In this document: positions 62,573 through 64,000 of the stretch, in pieces
Layout: each line of letters begins with the position of its first letter
Numbering within the stretch: position 1 is the stretch's first letter
Assembly (NCBI RefSeq): GCF_018127805.1
Contig: NZ_CP072334.1
Coordinates: 1,528,001 to 1,592,000, forward strand
Length of the DNA: 64,000 nucleotides
Source of the DNA: Prevotella sp. oral taxon 475
GTDB lineage: Bacteria; Bacteroidota; Bacteroidia; Bacteroidales; Bacteroidaceae
Reading direction: 5' to 3'
Program-made: the position numbers and the translations under genes
Notes under the pieces: generated by a model
The model's input: only the letters and a program-made list of their open reading frames with translations
Told to the model about the DNA's origin: nothing
The model's database searches: none

Positions 62573-63760
62573 ATGGAGGCTTTCTTTCGTACCCATACCT
62601 ATCTTGTGGAGCATACCCATGCTACATTGCGTCGCACCCTGATGGATGAGATAGATTGGAACGACCGTATGATTGGCGTGAAGGGTACACGCGGCGTGGG
62701 AAAAACCACGTTTCTGCTGCAATATGCCAAAGAAATGTTTGGCCCGACAGATCGACAGTGCCTTTACATCAACATGAACAACTTCTATTTCCAATGCAGA
62801 GGCATTGCCGACTTTGCTGCCGACTTTGTGGCCCGCGGCGGAAAGGTGTTACTCATCGATCAGGTTTTTAAACAACCCAACTGGAGCAGAGAGCTAAGGA
62901 AGTGTTATGACCGGTATCCGAAACTGAAAATCGTCTTCACCGGATCGAGCGTAATGCGACTTAAAGACGAGAATCCCGAGCTGAACGGCATCGTCAAGAG
63001 CTATAACTTACGCGGATTTTCATTCAGAGAGTATCTCAATCTGCAGGTCGGCAGTCATTTCAAGCCCTATACGCTGAACGAGATTCTCGCCCACCACGAG
63101 CAGATTGTCAAAGAGATTCTGCCCATCGTGAGCCCTTTGAAATACTTTAAAGACTATATCCACCATGGCTTCTACCCTTTCTTCTTGGAGCAACGCAACT
63201 TTTCGGAGAACCTGCTCAAGACGATGAACATGATGACCGAGGTGGATATTCTGCTCATCAAACAGATAGACTTAAAATATCTCACGAAAATAAAGAAGCT
63301 GTTCTACTTGTTGTCGCTCAGCCCCACGAAAGCTCCTAACATCAGTCAGTTGGCATTAGATATCGAGACAAGTCGCGCCACGGTGATGAACTATATCAAA
63401 TATCTGGCCGACGCACGCCTCATCAATATGCTGTATCCTGTGGGAGAAGAGTTTCCCAAAAAGCCCTCGCGCATCATGATGCAGAATCCTAATCTGCTGT
63501 ATGCCATCTATCCCATTGTGGCAGACGAGCAAATGCTGATGGAGACCTTCTTTGTCAATGCGCTATGGAAAGATCATCTGGTGAATCAAGCTAACAAAGA
63601 ACAGTACTATTTCGTAGATGCAAACAAGAAATTCCGCATTTGCGATGCGCAAACCACCAATAAAATCAGATACAATCCCGACATCATTTACGCCCGATAC
63701 AACACAGAGGTGGGAAAAGATCATAAAATTCCCCTGTGGCTATTGGGCTTTTTGTATTGA
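62573..63760 (+). CDS. AAA_14/DUF4143-type ATP-binding protein
   Basis: The 395-aa protein is a predicted P-loop ATPase of the family with AAA_14 and DUF4143-like domains, common in Bacteroidota and functionally unknown. Walker A is GVKGTRGVGKTTFLLQYAKE (~35-54). The Walker B region reads VLLIDQVFKQPNWSRELRKCYDRYPKLKIVFTGSSVMRLK: relatives have DE and H here, this protein has DQ and F. The C-terminal half has a winged-helix-like segment NISQLALDIETSRATVMNYIKYLADARLINML. It probably binds ATP, but hydrolysis may be weak. It is transcribed alone from a strong promoter. Confidence 0.85.
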   Translation: MEAFFRTHTYLVEHTHATLRRTLMDEIDWNDRMIGVKGTRGVGKTTFLLQYAKEMFGPTDRQCLYINMNNFYFQCRGIADFAADFVARGGKVLLIDQVFKQPNWSRELRKCYDRYPKLKIVFTGSSVMRLKDENPELNGIVKSYNLRGFSFREYLNLQVGSHFKPYTLNEILAHHEQIVKEILPIVSPLKYFKDYIHHGFYPFFLEQRNFSENLLKTMNMMTEVDILLIKQIDLKYLTKIKKLFYLLSLSPTKAPNISQLALDIETSRATVMNYIKYLADARLINMLYPVGEEFPKKPSRIMMQNPNLLYAIYPIVADEQMLMETFFVNALWKDHLVNQANKEQYYFVDANKKFRICDAQTTNKIRYNPDIIYARYNTEVGKDHKIPLWLLGFLY

Positions 63761-63832
63761 TTGGGCCTGGCAGACACACAGAGAAAGACGATAGAATGAC
63801 ACATGATCTATAAATACAAATACATTAATTAA

Positions 63833-64000
<168 letters not shown>

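Overview
The window is a chromosomal segment of a Bacteroidota bacterium, most likely Prevotellaceae. The reasons are the many TAnnTTTG -7 promoter boxes (several with TTTG 20 bp upstream), a short primary sigma factor without region 1.1, a GT3-type glycogen synthase, several families largely confined to Bacteroidales (DUF4494, DUF5686, DUF6261-like), and fimbrillin-like lipoproteins. Most of it is ordinary housekeeping DNA with conserved single-copy genes. I see no transposase, integrase, phage module, rRNA or CRISPR array.

Layout. 1-3.3 kb: glycogen phosphorylase (cut by the window edge) and glycogen synthase. 3.5-7.5 kb: a RelA/SpoT protein with a decayed hydrolase site, a 13-copy 41-bp repeat array, then gmk-nadD. 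7.5-12.5 kb: LolC/E-type permease and aminotransferase on the minus strand, then DUF4494, YggS and galE. 12.5-15 kb and 20.8-23.3 kb: two related cassettes, each with a promoter, a ~320-370 nt leader carrying three hairpins and an (AC)n tract, a small acidic protein, and a fimbrillin-like lipoprotein. 15-20.8 kb: a DUF6261-like gene interrupted by an amber codon, dnaB, ispE, kdsB, trpF and trpG. 23.4-28.3 kb: HU-like protein, tRNA-Ser(GCT), tcdA, a metal/cobalamin-type binding protein plus permease without an ATPase, rpoD. 28.8-32.2 kb: the GDP-L-fucose operon manC-gmd-fcl. 32.3-42 kb: serS, an NfnAB-like fusion, a LacI regulator, an unknown gene, a GH25 lysozyme, a zinc-ribbon membrane protein and a 5'-nucleotidase. 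42-52.2 kb (minus): a second DUF6261-like gene, an AddA-like helicase-nuclease, DUF5686 barrel, LolA-like protein, ftsK. 52.5-55.9 kb: DEDD exonuclease, rRNA methyltransferase, tilS. 56-62 kb (minus): an orphan gene, GT2, lysA, lysC, ftsE-like. 62.5 kb to the end: an AAA-type ATPase and the first codons of pyruvate:ferredoxin oxidoreductase.

The most unusual content is non-coding. At least seven intergenic gaps hold short tandem arrays with rigid periods: 41 bp at four loci (one of them alternating 20/21), 22 bp at three loci, 23 bp at one. Three of the 41-bp arrays carry a small palindrome per unit, and its two arms change together between copies. Two distant arrays share the same linker but carry different palindromes. 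The second notable item is the duplicated leader with hairpins and an AC microsatellite in front of surface lipoproteins, a candidate cis-acting and possibly phase-variable RNA element. All readings were made by eye; no database search or folding program was run.
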